From Mimachlamys varia (Eukaryota; Mollusca; Bivalvia; Pectinida; Pectinidae), in contig OX392535.1 in NCBI GenBank assembly GCA_947623455.1, positions 42,494,688 through 42,558,687 of the forward strand: a stretch of DNA of 64,000 nt, in the 5' to 3' direction. The notes below the pieces were generated by a model, which saw only the letters and a program-made list of their open reading frames with translations, had not been told where the DNA came from and did no database searches. A program made the translations under genes and the position numbers. Position 1 is the first letter of the stretch. Every line of letters begins with the position of its first letter. Shown here piece by piece: positions 1 to 13,186 of this stretch.

Positions 1-3000
1 CTACAACGTTTATTATGGTAATCTCACCACCATACCCTACAACGTTTGTTTGTGGTAATCTCACCACCATACCTTACAACGTTTGTTTGTGGTAATCTCA
101 CCACCATACCCTACAACGTTTGTTTGTGGTAATCTCACCACCATATCCTACAACGTTTATTATGGTAATCTCACCGCCATACCTTACAACGTTTGTTTGT
201 GGTAATCTCACCACCATATCCTACAACGTTTGTTTGTGGTAATCTCACCACCATATCCTACAATGTTTATTATGGTAATCTCACCGCCATACCTTACAAC
301 ATTTGTTTGTGGTAATCTCACCACCATACCCTACAACGTTTATTATGGTAATCTCACCACCATACCCTACAACGTTTGTTTGTGGTAATCTCACCACCAT
401 ACCCTACAACGTTTGTTTGTGGTTATCTCACCACCATACCCTACAACGTTTGTTTGTGGTAATCTCACCACCATATCCTACAACGTTTATTATGGTAATC
501 TCGCCACCATACCTTACAACGTTTATTATGGTAATCTCACCACCATACCTTACACCATTGATTGTGGTAATCTCACCACCATACCTTACACCATTGATTA
601 TGGTAATCTCACCACCATACCTTACAACGTTTATTATGGTAATCTCACCACCATACCTTACACCATTGATTGTGGTAATCTCACCGCCATACCTTACAAC
701 GTTTATTATGGTAATCTCACCGCTATACCTTACAACGTTTATTATGGTAATCTCACCACCATACCTTACAACGTTTTTATGGAAATCTCACCGCCATACC
801 TTACAACGTTTATTGTGGTAATCTCACCACCATATCCTACAACGTTTATTATGGTAATCTCACCACCATACCCTACAACGTTTGTTTGCGGTAATCTCAC
901 CACCATACCCTACACGGTTTGTTTGTGGTAATCTCACCACCATATCCTACAACGTTTATTATGGTAATCTCACCGCCATACCTTACAACGTTGATTATGG
1001 AAATCTCACCGCCATACCTTACAACGTTTATTGCGGTGATCTCACCACCATACACTACAACGTTAATTATGGTAATCTCACCACCATACATTACAACGTT
1101 TATTGTGGTAATCTCACCACCATACCCTACAACGTTTATTATGGTAATCTCACCACCATACCCTACAACGTTTGTTTGTGGTAATCTCACCACCATACCC
1201 TACAACGTTTGTTTGTGGTAATCTCACCACCATACCTTACAACGTTTATTATGGAAATCTCACCACCATACCTTACACCATTGATTGTGGTAATCTCACC
1301 ACCATACCTTACAACGTTTATTGCGGTAATCTCACCACCATACCTTACAACGTTTATTATGGAAAGCTCACCACCATATCTTACAACGTTTATTGTGATA
1401 ATCTCACCACCATACCTTACACCATTGATTGTGGTAATCTCACCACCATACCTTACACCATTGATTGTGGTAATCTCACCACCATACCCTACAACGTTTA
1501 TTATGGTAATCTCACCACCATACATTACAACGTTTATTGTGGTAATCTCACCACCATACCCTACAACGTTTATTATGGTAATCTCACCACCATACCCTAC
1601 AACGTTTGTTTGCGGTAATCTCACCACCATACCCTACACGGTTTGTTTGTGGTAATCTCACCACCATATCCTACAACGTTTATTATGGTAATCTCACCGC
1701 CATACCTTACAACGTTGATTATGGAAATCTCACCGCCATACCTTACAACGTTTATTGCGGTGATCTCACCACCATACACTACAACGTTAATTATGGTAAT
1801 CTCACCACCATACATTACAACGTTTATTGTGGTAATCTCACCACCATACCCTACAACGTTTATTATGGTAATCTCACCACCATACCCTACAACGTTTGTT
1901 TGTGGTAATCTCACCACCATACCCTACAACGTTTGTTTGTGGTAATCTCACCACCATACCTTACAACGTTTATTATGGAAATCTCAACACCATACCTTAC
2001 ACCATTGATTGTGGTAATCTCACCACCATACCTTACAACGTTTATTGCGGTAATCTCACCACCATACCTTACAACGTTTATTATGGAAAGCTCACCACCA
2101 TATCTTACAACGTTTATTGTGATAATCTCACCACCATACCTTACACCATTGATTGTGGTAATCTCACCACCATACCTTACACCATTGATTGTGGTAATCT
2201 CACCACCATACCCTACAACGTTTATTATGGTAATCTTACCACCATACATTACAACGTTTATTGTGGTAATCTCACCACCATACCCTACAACGTTTATTAT
2301 GGTAATCTCACCACCATACCCTACAACGTTTGTTTGCGGTAATCTCACCACCATACCCTACAACGTTTATTATGGTAATCTCACCACCATACATTACAAC
2401 GTTTATTGTGGTAATCTCACCACCATACCCTACAACGTTTATTATGGTAATCTCACCACCATACCCTACAACGTTTGTTTGCGGTAATCTCACCACCATA
2501 CCCTACACGGTTTGTTTGTGGTAATCTCACCACCATATCCTACAACGTTTATTATGGTAATCTCACCGCCATACCTTACAACGTTGATTATGGAAATCTC
2601 ACCGCCATACCTTACAACGTTTATTGCGGTGATCTCACCACCATACACTACAACATTAATTATGGTAATCTCACCACCATACCTTACAACGTTTATTATG
2701 GAAATTTCACCGCCATACCTTACAACGTTTATTATGGTAATCTCACCGCCATACCTTACAACGTTTATTATGGTAATCTCACTACCATACCTTACACCAT
2801 TGATTGTGGTTATCTCACCGCCATACACTACAACATTAATTATGGTAATCTCACCACCATACCTTACAACGTTTATTATGGTTATCTCACCGCTATACCT
2901 TACAACGTTTATTATGGTAATCTCACCACCATACCTTACAACGTTTATTGTGGAAATCTCACCACCATACCTTACAACGTTTATTGGGATAATCTCACCA

Positions 3001-4711
3001 CCATACCTTACAACGTTTATTGTGGTAATCTCGCCGCTATACCTTACAATGTTTATTGTGGAAATCTCACCGCCATACCTTACAACGTTTATTATGGTAA
3101 TCTCACCACCATACCTTACAACGTTTATTGTGGTAATCTCACCGCCATACCTTACAACGTTTATTGTGGAAATCTCACCGCCATACCTTACAACGTTTAT
3201 TGTGGTAATCTCACCGCCATACCTTACAACGTTTATTGTGGAAATCTCACCACCATACCTTACAACGTTTATTGTGGAAATCTCACCACCATACCTTACA
3301 ACGTTTATTGCGGTAATCTCACCGCCATACCCTACAACGTTTGTTTGTGGTAATCTCACCACCATACCTTACAACGTTTATTATGGAAAGCTCACCACCA
3401 TACCTTACAACGTTTATTGCGGTAATCTCACCACCATACCTTACAACGTTTATTATGATAATCTCACCACCATACCTTACACCATTGAGTGTGGTAATCT
3501 CACCACCATACCTTAAACCATTGATTGTGGTAATCTCACCACCATACCCTACAACGTTTATTATGGTAATCTCACCACCATACATTACAACGTTTATTGT
3601 GATAATCTCACCACCATACCCTACAACGTTTATTATGGTAATCTCACCACCATACCCTACAACGTTTGTTTGTGGTAATCTCACCACCATACCTTACAAC
3701 GTTTGTTTGTGGTAATCTCACCACCATACCCTACAACGTTTGTTTGTGGTAATCTCACCACCATATCCTACAACGTTTATTATGGTAATCTCACCACCAT
3801 ACCCTACAACGTTTGTTTGTGGTAATCTCACCATCATATCCTACAACGTTTGTTTGTGGTAATCTCACCACCATATCCTACAATGTTTATTATGGTAATC
3901 TCACCGCCATACCTTACAACGTTTGTTTGTGGTAATCTCACCACCATACCCTACAACGTTTATTATGGTAATCTCACCACCATACCCTACAACGTTTGTT
4001 TGTGGTAATCTCACCACCATACCCTACAACGTTTGTTTGTGGTAATCTCACCACCATACCCTACAACGTTTGTTTGTGGTAATCTCACCACCATATCCTA
4101 CAACGTTTATTATGGTAATCTCACCACCATACCTTACAACGTTTATTATGGTAATCTCACCACCATACCTTACACCATTGATTGTGGTAATCTCACCACC
4201 ATACCTTACACCATTGATTGTGGTAATCTCACCACCATACCTTACACCATTGATTATGGTAATCTCACCACCATATCCTACAACGTTTATTATGGAAATC
4301 TCACCACCATACCTTACACCATTGATTGTGGTAATCTCACCACCATACCTTACACCATTGATTATGGTAATCTCACCACCATACCTTACAACGTTTATTA
4401 TGGTAATCTCACCGCTATACCTTACAACGTTTATTATGGTAATCTCACCACCATACCTTACAACGTTTATTATGGAAATCTCACCGCCATACCTTACAAC
4501 GTTTATTATGGTAATCTCACCGCCATACCTTACAACGTTTATTGTGGTAATCTCACTACCATACCTTACAACGTTTATTGTGGTAATCTCACCACCATAC
4601 CTTACAACGTTTATTGTGGTAATCTCACCACCATACCCTACAACGTTTATTGTGGTTATCTCACCACCATACCTTACAACGTTTATTATGGAAATCTCAC
4701 CACCATATCCT
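1..4711. repeat. 36/37-bp minisatellite array with higher-order structure, cut by the left edge
   Basis: About 130 head-to-tail units share the core GGTAATCTCACCACCATACC. Three unit classes alternate: 36 bp with TTTATTATGG, 36 bp with ACCATTGATTGTGG, and 37 bp with TTTGTTTGTGG. A higher-order period of 724 bp is visible: blocks starting at 882 and 1606 are near identical for hundreds of bases, and a third partial copy starts at 2475. The block near 303-580 recurs near 3923-4200. The array stops abruptly at 4711 in unique sequence. Long frames on both strands exist only because 36 is a multiple of three and the unit lacks stops; the 37-bp units break frame. Confidence 0.97.
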
Positions 4712-5176
4712 TTTTGATTTTGCATCTTAATGTGTTTACAATTAAGGTACTTTTCAATTCTATTTTTCAGAAACATATTCATGCATGGGGTAAGTCGGTA
4801 ATAGCCGAACATTGTTTTTTCGATGTCAGTGAGACCGTAGTAAACCTTCGAGTTATCAGAGTATTTTAGTGAAGTGAGTTCGAAGGTATTGTGTAAAGTT
4901 ATTGCAAATTTGAGATACCAAGATTTGGCAGTACTGTAAGAATGCGATGTTACGCATATATTTTATCTTCGTAAATAAAAAAAAAGCAGTGAAAAGTATA
5001 TGTCAGACTTCTTTCAATACTGATTTTCACTTTAGTCAAACCAATACAAATATAAACTACACTTCAATATTGTGAATATTATATATAAAAAAGCTAAGAG
5101 CCATGACGATATGCAAGTTTGGTGGGTACATTTTTCTGAGACTGGTTTTCCATTCGTTTATATCAGTAGTGTCGGA
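4712..5176. other. Unassigned AT-rich sequence
   Basis: Unique flank of the minisatellite. No splice-bounded frame, RNA gene or repeat was recognised. Confidence 0.5.
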
Positions 5177-5529
5177 GGCCTAGCCACTGTGGTCTCGTGG
5201 TAGGACGCCGGGCTCGTGATCGAAAGGCTTTGAGTTCGAGTCCCGGTCACGGCACTTGTGTTGTATCCTTGGGCAAGATACTTTACTCTGCTTGTTTCAG
5301 TTTACTCAGCTGTGAATGTGTACGTGGTTGGGAAGTGCTAGGATTTGTAGAATGCTAGCTGTGAGCACTGAAATGGCAGCACCGGTTATATGCTCACCAG
5401 GGAGTTGAGAACGATATCGGCTAGTTGCTAAGGCCCAATAACCACGGATTATAATTTGTGAACCACTTTGAGACGGCCTTTAAGGTCGTGATAAAACGGT
5501 ATATAAGAACCCCGCATTACTACTATTAA
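5177..5529 (+). mobile_element. tRNA-derived SINE, about 350 bp, full-length-like
   Basis: The head has a pol III A-box-like stretch (TGGTCTCGTGGTAGGACG) and a B-box-like GAGTTCGAGTCC. It is followed by a conserved body (TTGGGCAAGATACTTTACTC, then TTTACTCAGCTGTGAATG) and a 3' part (TTTGAGACGGCC, GTATATAAGAACC) ending in a short ACT/ATT-rich tail. The same head, body and tail occur in reverse at 30285-30962, which shows it is a dispersed family. The body resembles metazoan SINE core domains; assignment to a named superfamily is inference. Confidence 0.85.
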
Positions 5530-6879
5530 AGTGTAATACTGCTGATATGCGAGATATTTTTTACTATTCCTCTGAGGTTATATCGTTCGCCGATTTATGT
5601 AAATTTTATACAGGTATTTAGTATTTAGCGCATCATCACAAAAACATTCCTTGATATTCCTTATATTCCTTAAATATTGCGTATAGTGTTTTCATGTTAA
5701 ATCATATACACCTACATTGTACCATACAAGAACTACAACAAAGCCGTAGACAAAGGACAGGGGTTTGTAAACGATGATATAATCAGTCGTATGAATGGTT
5801 GTACGAGACACCCGCTGGTTAGGGTAATGATATTCTCGAGTTAACTGTCCAAGGGAGTTGTAAATCATTTATTTCCATAGTCCACAATAAATTGTAGATA
5901 TGTCAGCTTTAACACGAAGTGTGTAGTTTATCGTGTAACTTCTACAACACGTGAGGGGTCATCACACTTTTAGGGACACGAGGAGATGGTTTTTCGTAAT
6001 CAGAATGAATTAGGTTTTGTCCATATGAGTTTTAACGCTTTGACAAGTTGTGTTATTGCTTAATAATCAATGTATATCTCAAAATTCAGCATCCTTGATA
6101 TATTTTGATAATGATAATGATTATTATGTTAAATAAATGAAATCAAGTTATCTTCATGTAATATTTGACTCTTTAATTTAAAACGGGTAATTAGATTTGG
6201 AACTATCAGCAATCGACTTTTATCCTTTCATTCTAGCTAGGTGTTGTCCTTGTGGGGCTAACCATAAATAGACATTTCAGTAATGATATTCAATCGTGAT
6301 CTTCAACCTTTGACTCTATAGTCATGGAAGTTGTCGGTAGAGAAGTTGTATTATGAAATGAAAATGGACATTATTAGTGTGCATGCTTGGATTACAATTC
6401 CAATGTATATGTATGTACAAAAGAATTACACTCCTGGTATAACTAGAGAGTCATCTTTGTGAAGAGAGAAAAACGTAAGACTGGTTTTTAACGGTTAGAC
6501 AATAATCGCCCGATATTCATGAAAACATTCCATATATTTTACCTGATGTATATTATCACTTATTGTACCTTATTTAAAGGCCCAATATACGTGACTTCAG
6601 GGAAGTTTTCTTGATTCTGAGCAATGCTGAAAAAAAATCCAGTTGATAACCATGCAAAAATAAGCTTAACACGAAATAAACCTGAGCGGAAACTAACCAG
6701 AAACTCATGACAGAAAAATCCAAAGAATTGAAAGTAATTGAGGTGGGGCCCACTTCAACAACAAGCCGAAGTTAGAAGACAGTTCAAAATGGACGCGTGT
6801 TTACAAATATCGAGTTTCAACTCTTGCTGTACCGGTAACCCCGCAAGAATTCATCTTGAATATTGCTGATATCAGTTAA
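5530..6879. other. Unassigned intergenic sequence
   Basis: AT-rich, without a long frame, array or recognisable element on either strand. Confidence 0.5.
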
Positions 6880-7100
6880 TCTTAGCTAAATCCATTATTA
6901 TTTACTTAAAGTCATCTCTCGAATTCCTGTGTTGAAAATGTGCTTGTCAATAGCCGACATCTGTCATAGGCAAGCCCTATAATACAGAATAAGCTGCGAC
7001 TAGGTTGGAAAACAGGGATGTTGATATTAAGAGAGGGAAAGTTCACGAGCACAAAATCGAAATCACTACATTTATCGTATAGCTAAGAAGCTAAAAGATA
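6880..7100 (-). pseudogene. Reverse-transcriptase retroelement remnant (post-RT region)
   Basis: Read on the minus strand, this aligns by eye to the region after the RT core in the remnant at 25340-26412. Shared landmarks are the DFDF motif and the stretch around NIPVF, and in DNA the shared 12-mer AAGCCCTATAAT. Frameshifts and stops make it non-functional. Confidence 0.55.
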
Positions 7101-7901
7101 GATTATAAAACTCTTTAATAATTACGACACACATGCAAAACACAGCAAGGGTAACAGAACGATTTGATTTTTACGACATGATTTTATTTAGAGTAAAAAA
7201 TACATGTACATGTATTTAAAACATAACGATGATGTGACAAGTTCTAAATTAACTATATCGACTCTGCAATGAGCGTGACAAACCGATGGTTAAGTTACCC
7301 TTCTGGACAATTGTTAACCCGCATTAAAAAATGGACCTTCATACTTTTCTGTGGGATCTACAATGTAATGTAAATAGCCTAAATTACGCATCAAAAAACA
7401 TATTTTTATATTCGTCATTTTACAACATGGAATTAATGTTATAGACATTTCGTGCTGAGTCGTATCAACATATTTTACATTTCCTGTGGTAAATAAACAA
7501 AACATAGCTATGACTACATACGTAATTAATGAGCTGAAACATTGTATCACAAAGCTGTTTTGTCATGTAATTAATTCTAACATAAAAGTACAGAAATAAG
7601 ACGTCAGGTAAACAAAGTCATGTGACACAAATTTTAGAAAAGCATGTATTTCACTCCGGAAAGTTCGCTCAAAGAGTTGATTTACTTTTAATTTCTAATT
7701 TGGATATTTCGAATTTTCACAACCCAATATGACATTCGATAACGTTAATTTCACATTTAAATCTTTTTGAACCAATGCATTATTGTATCGCTTTCTAAAA
7801 ATAATTATGCTAAATGGGCGTTTTCCTCTTTTTTCATATTGGCGTTATTCTGCAAATAAAAGCATTATAACCTATCACCTGAAAGCAAGCTATAAATATT
7901 T
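7101..7901. other. Unassigned intergenic sequence
   Basis: AT-rich. The 78-codon minus frame at 7314-7550 has no splice context or recognised motif. Confidence 0.5.
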
Positions 7902-8120
7902 AGGGGCCACGGTGGCCGAGTGGTTAATGTGTTCCGACATTCTTCCACAAGCCCTCCACCCCTGGGTTACAAGTTTGAATCCCATATTGGGTAATTGACA
8001 GGTACTGACCATAGGTCGGTGGTTTTTCTGCTGGTACTCCGGCCTCCTCCGCCTCAAAAACCTGACACGTCCTTAAATTATCCTGGCTGTTAATAGGACG
8101 GAAAACAAAATAAACCAAAC
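7902..8120 (+). mobile_element. tRNA-derived SINE, about 220 bp
   Basis: The head GGTGGCCGAGTGGTTAATG is a good A box, and AAGTTTGAATCCC is a B box. The body contains GGTACTCCGGCCTCCTCCGCC, CAAAAACCTGACACGTCC and TGTTAATAGGACG, ending in an A-rich tail (AAAACAAAATAAACC). This body pattern is common in mollusc and other invertebrate SINEs. A truncated second copy of the body lies at 43522-43603. Confidence 0.88.
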
Positions 8121-8264
8121 ATCTAATAATATGGAAGTGTACTATGAATTATATATAGTGAAAACATTTATTTTTGTGCAATAAAATTTAAGCGCATAAC
8201 CGCAATAACAAACATTATCGCACCTCGGACTAGAATGTCATGAAATCATTGGTTGAGAAACGTC

Positions 8265-8609
8265 ACGTGGTGACCCTCTATTTTTCTGTAGAGGGTCACT
8301 TTGGCACGTTAGATGGCGCTACCAGTTTTATAGAGGGTCAGTTTGAATTAATGTCGACGACAATTTCCACCGCTTCGAAAATCAAATGGGTTGTATCTTT
8401 GAAAAATGGCTTCTAGATTCGTGAAGTTAATTTCGGTTCACCTGTAATGTGTTTAAAAAGTGTCCTCGAAGCGATAAATTCGTTATATAGTCACTAACTG
8501 ACCCTCTATAGAGCCATAGAGGGTCAGCCATAGAGGCTCCGCCCTCGCCCCCTATAAATTTTACTGACCCTCTATGGCTCTATAGAGGGTCAGTTAGTGA
8601 CTATATAAC
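8265..8609. repeat. Inverted-repeat cluster built on TGACCCTCTA
   Basis: The 10-mer TGACCCTCTA or its complement occurs seven times: 8271, 8289, 8331, 8499, 8517, 8565 and 8583. Positions 8270-8299 form an 11-bp perfect stem. Positions 8482-8527 and 8564-8609 form a 46-bp perfect inverted repeat around a 36-base loop. It looks like a palindromic non-autonomous element, but terminal repeats for the whole cluster were not resolved. Confidence 0.85.
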
Positions 8610-8633
8610 TTATATTATTTACCGTTAGCAAAA

Positions 8634-8732
8634 TACAGTAACCGTAATTATCGCAATCATAATTTAGCGTTATGCTCTCATGGCAAGAATCGCGAAAATA
8701 TTATTACCGCTAAAATATATACGTTAATAGTA
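8634..8732 (-). mobile_element. Short MITE-like element (TACTGTA ends), partial
   Basis: On the minus strand it shares the stretch TTTTAGCGGTAATAATATT with the element at 13041-13186 and has the same style of ends (TACAGTA against TACTATTA). There is no coding capacity. Confidence 0.45.
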
Positions 8733-9036
8733 AATATGGCAGATGCTTTGGGAAAGAATATACTCGGATTCATATGTATACGGAGGATACACATAGTTTT
8801 ATTGACAGGTTGTAGTAATATGTTTATACAGGGGGATTACTGAAATGTTCTCTACGATCACTTGCTGTTTGAACTAAAACTCAACTGAAAAAAGATTCAT
8901 TTAATTTCATTACTTAAGTAGTGCGACTCGTTGATATAAAGTCAAATACATCATTATATTGCAGTTATCATACATCATCTTCTTACACTTCGTGTGACCT
9001 TATGTTGTAATGGTACATGTAACATAAAACATAAAT

Positions 9037-9512
9037 ACAGCAAATCCTAGTAGTATTTACAGCAAATCCTAGTAGCATTACAGCAAATCATAGTTGCATT
9101 TATAGCAAATCCTAGTAGCATTTATAGCAAATCCTAGTAGCATTTACAACAAATCCTAGTAGCATTACAGCAAATCATAGTTGCATTTACAGCAAATCCT
9201 GGTAACATTTACAGCAAATCCTAGTAACATTTACAGCAAATCCTAGTAACATTTACAGCAAATCCTAGTAGCATTACAGCAAATCCTAGTAACATTTACA
9301 GCAAATCCTAGTAGCATTACAGCAAATCTTAGTAACATTTACAGAAAATCCTAGTAACATCTACAGCAAATCCTAGTAACATTTACAGCAAATCCTAGTA
9401 ACATTACAGCAAATCCTATTAACATTTACAGAAAATCCTAGTAACATTTACAGCAAATCCTAGTAACATCTACAGCAAATCCTAGTAACATTTACAGCAA
9501 ATCCTAGTAACA
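9037..9512. repeat. 22-bp tandem repeat array
   Basis: About 22 copies of ACAGCAAATCCTAGTAACAT plus TT, with 20-21-bp variants (AGCATT endings) interspersed. There is no coding potential. Confidence 0.95.
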
Positions 9513-10304
9513 TCTCAAACTTTAACTAAACCATATATTCAATAAACATGTTAATACTTACATAAAAATAAATACATTTCACCAATCCAAGTAAAACCGC
9601 ATTAACACCCATCCATTACTGACTTACGAGACACTTAATAGCAATTTACATAAGTAATAGATACGGTACAAATCAACAGAAATTTGAAAGTCAAATACAT
9701 CTATAACAGAATTGCACAATTACTCCAACTTAAAGGATGCATTTCTTATATTTAAAATAAGTCAGGATGCAATCATAAAAAACATAGTTGAATATCATAA
9801 ATATGTTATCCGGCTGCGGAACATTAAAATACCGGTTTAACTGAATTGATTGGATATCAGAATTGTTCATTAAAGGTTAAATTTGTCAGTAATATGACAG
9901 TCTTTAAAATTTTCACAATTTACACTGATGCACATGTAAATAAGACCAGACTGGGAGATATATATTGTATCTAATCTGGTGAGTACTGTGGTTGCTTTCA
10001 GAGCATCATACCCTAGTAAGAAAAGTGTTGCGTTCACGATTTGGCTGAATCTGGTGGACCAGGAAACATTTAATATTTAGGAGAACCTGGTTAGATTTTT
10101 TTCATGACTAATGATGTATTTTCTTTCGTACTGAGGTATGTTCGCCACCTCTTCTGGTCTTTCCTTGGTCCCGTGTCTTTCACCTTTTTTTGTTCTTCCT
10201 CTATTTCAATTATCTTTTCTTCCTCTACGGGTAATAACGACGTTTGATCCACTCTCTACATTTATTCACATCCTATAGTTAATAAATCATGTCAGTTAGA
10301 CAGG
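9513..10304. other. Unassigned intergenic sequence
   Basis: AT-rich. No feature was supported. Confidence 0.5.
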
Positions 10305-10890
10305 GTGTCAAGAATAATAACTAACAATGACCACCATTCAGAGCATATTACTAAGCTATCCAATAAACGAGTAGATTTCGATTTTCAGATCGTGAACTTT
10401 CTCTGTCTTGAGAGTTGCATCCCTGCTTTTCCCACCTATGCTGTTTACTTGTTGCAGTTGATTCATTACTCTAGGGCTTGCTCTAAATATCGAGATTTTC
10501 GTTCTAGATTTCGGCTTCTGACAAATAAACATGCGACTTAGGGATTCGACTAGAGAGATGCAGATTTTTGAGAAATGCGAGCAAGTTTTAAGGTTGATAG
10601 CTTGGTCTCAATTAGAAGTATTTTGTATCTGAATATGCTCATCAGTATGCTTATTTGATGTAATTGAGAATGATGACTCTGTTCTAACTTAGAGGAAATG
10701 GAATTTACTTGGATATGACTATGATATACATGACGGGTGTCGTCGATGAAGCAGAACACGCTTACTCTTCCGAAACACTTGGTCTTATTAACTTGTTTTA
10801 CAATCTTTCCTTTCTTCATATTGGACCCAAGTTTTATTAATTTTGACTTCGGATTTTAGTTCGTTGACGCTTCCGTAATCTTGGAGTTTA
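10305..10890 (+). pseudogene. Reverse-transcriptase retroelement remnant, 3' part
   Basis: The frame at 10305-10541 contains FDFQIVNF, then YAVYLLQLIHYSRACSKYRDF, and ends in LLTNKHAT. I know this pattern from a dispersed invertebrate RT-element protein downstream of its YIDD core. The following bases to about 10890 match the element's 3' region (GGGTGTCGTCGATGAAGCAG, then a CTTGGTCTTATT-type stretch), which recurs at 12535-12790 and in reverse near 25500-25600. The RT core itself is absent here. Whether the family is Penelope-like or LINE-like was not resolved. Confidence 0.65.
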
Positions 10891-11099
10891 ATTTGTTTGT
10901 TTTTTTAATACACATGTCTCATCAAGTTATACCATAATGCAGTTATTCAGAAAAGTTGGGCGATATGTTTATTTTTTTTTTCTGCTATTTTTCAAAGCAT
11001 GCAATGATTTTTTAAATACGTGTGACGTGTTATGAACATCGAGCAAATTTTATCCATCGAACAGATCTCAAACGGTAAGTTTTTGGAGGTGTTACAATG

Positions 11100-11960
11100 A
11101 ATGTTAAATTTTCAACCTATCCGTATCGGTGTTCCCCAGGGCTCGATATTTCGGCCTCTGCTGTTTATTTTGAATATCAATGACTATCTAAAACATCTTA
11201 AACACTCTACAAAAATAATGTATACAGACGACAAAGTGTAAAGGGTAAAGCTGTCGAGTTTTTAGAAGAATTAATGATTGACGATTTACATTGCACATGT
11301 AAGTGGAAGAACGAAAAACATTGAGAATTAATCTGAACAAAACCCAGCGTATGATAATCGGGTCAACTCAAAATGTCGTGAATTACATATAACTGTTGAT
11401 AATATGACAATTAAAACTGTACATTTTGCAAAATTGCTTGGCGTTTTGTTGATCATTATTTGTCTTTGAAATACCATATCAATTTCATTTCAAATTGTTT
11501 TTTAAAAGATTGGAGTTCTGAAAAGACAACAAACATTTTTGTAAAGTTCCCTTTTTGATGAAGTTTATCAAAGTATTGTTTTCCCATTTTTTACCTATTG
11601 TTCTGTAGTTTGGTGTAAGGCATGCAAGTAAAAGTCTAAGCTTCGATACCTTAAGTAAATGTGTTAGAAGTTCTTACACCTTCTGAATCATTTTAACCAG
11701 TTAAAATGCCTACCTATAAACCAGTATTTCATTTTTTTAGAAAAAGCAATTCCGGCCTACAAAGTTTTTCATGAGAATACTCCATGTGTTTTTTGTTATT
11801 GTTTTAAATATGTTACTGACATCAGTCTCAAAAATACCAGATCATCAGTCACAAATACATGTAATGTATATTTTCATCGCCAGAACGAATTTTAACGCTT
11901 ACAGATTCATTTGTGTACACAAGTCCTATTTTATTTAATGGATTTAATAAAAAAAAGTAT
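11100..11960 (+). pseudogene. Non-LTR retrotransposon (LINE) reverse-transcriptase remnant
   Basis: Translation from about 11122 gives RIGVPQGSIFRPLLFILNI, the RT palm motif GVPQGS followed by PLLF, and about 30 residues later YTDD, a decayed YADD catalytic box. A stop codon follows two codons later. Frames further on recover a short AKLLGVLL stretch near 11430 and a FPxFTYCSVVW-like stretch near 11580-11615, the usual order after the LINE RT core. Several stops and frameshifts and the lack of an N-terminal endonuclease show a dead 5'-truncated copy. A Jockey-type clade is plausible but not shown. Confidence 0.85.
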
Positions 11961-12534
11961 AATAAGAAATGCTTGCAGTTTTTTGCTTTTAAATGTAAAT
12001 ACTTTTCATAATTAGTTTGATATTGTCTTGCCTACATCTGTAAACCTCGACACAATTCATGTGAAATATGTATTTCAAATATATTTTGTCTTTATAATTA
12101 TTCATATGTAATCACTGTGATATCTATATATACTTATTCTTGTGGGGTCATATTGTAAATTAGACATGTCAAAATATGTAACCTGGAATAAATGGTTATT
12201 ATATCATTAATAATATCCACAACAGCAAAGCATCATTACAATTTTACTTGTCAAGTTCACCATTTTTAAAATGATCCTTATGTTCCAAACCAGTGTACAT
12301 TTCGCAGTGTATTACATTGTATATGATTTTGTGTGAAATGTACCTCTGTAAAGAAGAACTGTATGGACTTCGGATGCTATAAAATCCACTTTAAATCTAG
12401 TTGAGGTAATACATGATATATAAAAAATAATTTGAAATAAAAAAGAAATAAATGGTCCTATCAAGTGCATTTATCACTTCAGTTCACATGACTGCGATTA
12501 AACATTTATAAACTGCTTGAATTCGTAAAGATCG
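11961..12534. other. Unassigned AT-rich sequence
   Basis: May include the 3' untranslated end of the preceding LINE. No frame or repeat was seen. Confidence 0.45.
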
Positions 12535-12790
12535 TTTCTCGGTTCTCATTTTGAGGATTGATGTTTACTTGGATGTGACCTAGATGTACATGGCGGGTGT
12601 CGTCGATACAGCAGAAGACGCTTATTCTTCCAGAACATCTGGTCTTATTCCCTTGTACTTTTCTAAGGATATCTCTTTCCCTTTTTCGTATTTTGACCCT
12701 GATTTGAGTTACACTTTGTATTTTGAGTTCGGATTATAGTTTTGTTGAAGCTTCGGTATTCTATTTTTTATAATGATTTTATTGTTTGTG
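12535..12790 (+). pseudogene. 3'-end remnant of the same RT retroelement
   Basis: The stretch GGCGGGTGTCGTCGATACAG with AGACGCTTATTCTTCCAGAA matches the 3' region of the copy at 10305-10890. No RT core is present. Confidence 0.55.
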
Positions 12791-13040
12791 TTGTAACAAT
12801 TATTTTTATATGAAGTAGATGTGTTCCTTCCAATAGGTACACGTAGGACCAAAGAAAAGAACTCTGTCTGAACCATAAAAATTAAGGAAAGATATCAGTT
12901 CGTTCATTTCATTAATTAACAACTGAGACTGACATGCGTGTTAAAATGTCGGTTAACTATAACTTTTTCATGTATTAGTATTAATTTCTTAGACACGTCA
13001 GCCTTCCGAAATATTTGCTAACTGAGATTTCGGTTCAATA

Positions 13041-13186
13041 TACTGTAAGTGTACGTATTTTAGCGGTAATAATATTATAACGCCTTTTCACGTTTTTTTG
13101 GTTGCGCCAATTTATCACTGCGTTTATGTGTTAAATTCGATTATGCGCTAAAATTTGAATTCTCCAAAATAAGTAAGGTTACAGTA
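13041..13186 (+). mobile_element. Short MITE-like element with TACTGTAA/TTACAGTA ends
   Basis: A 146-bp non-coding segment starts TACTGTA and ends TTACAGTA. Internally it carries TTTTAGCGGTAATAATATT and a complementary GCGCTAAAATTT near the other end. A related copy in reverse is at 8634-8732, and a more diverged one seems to lie near 14775-14960. Confidence 0.5.

Noticed and set aside
303..4869. Many long frames on both strands (up to 334 codons) with 12-residue repeats such as NVYYGNLTTIPY
   Set aside because: They follow a 36-bp stop-free repeat; 37-bp units break every frame, both strands are open alike, and no start, splice or signal-peptide context exists.
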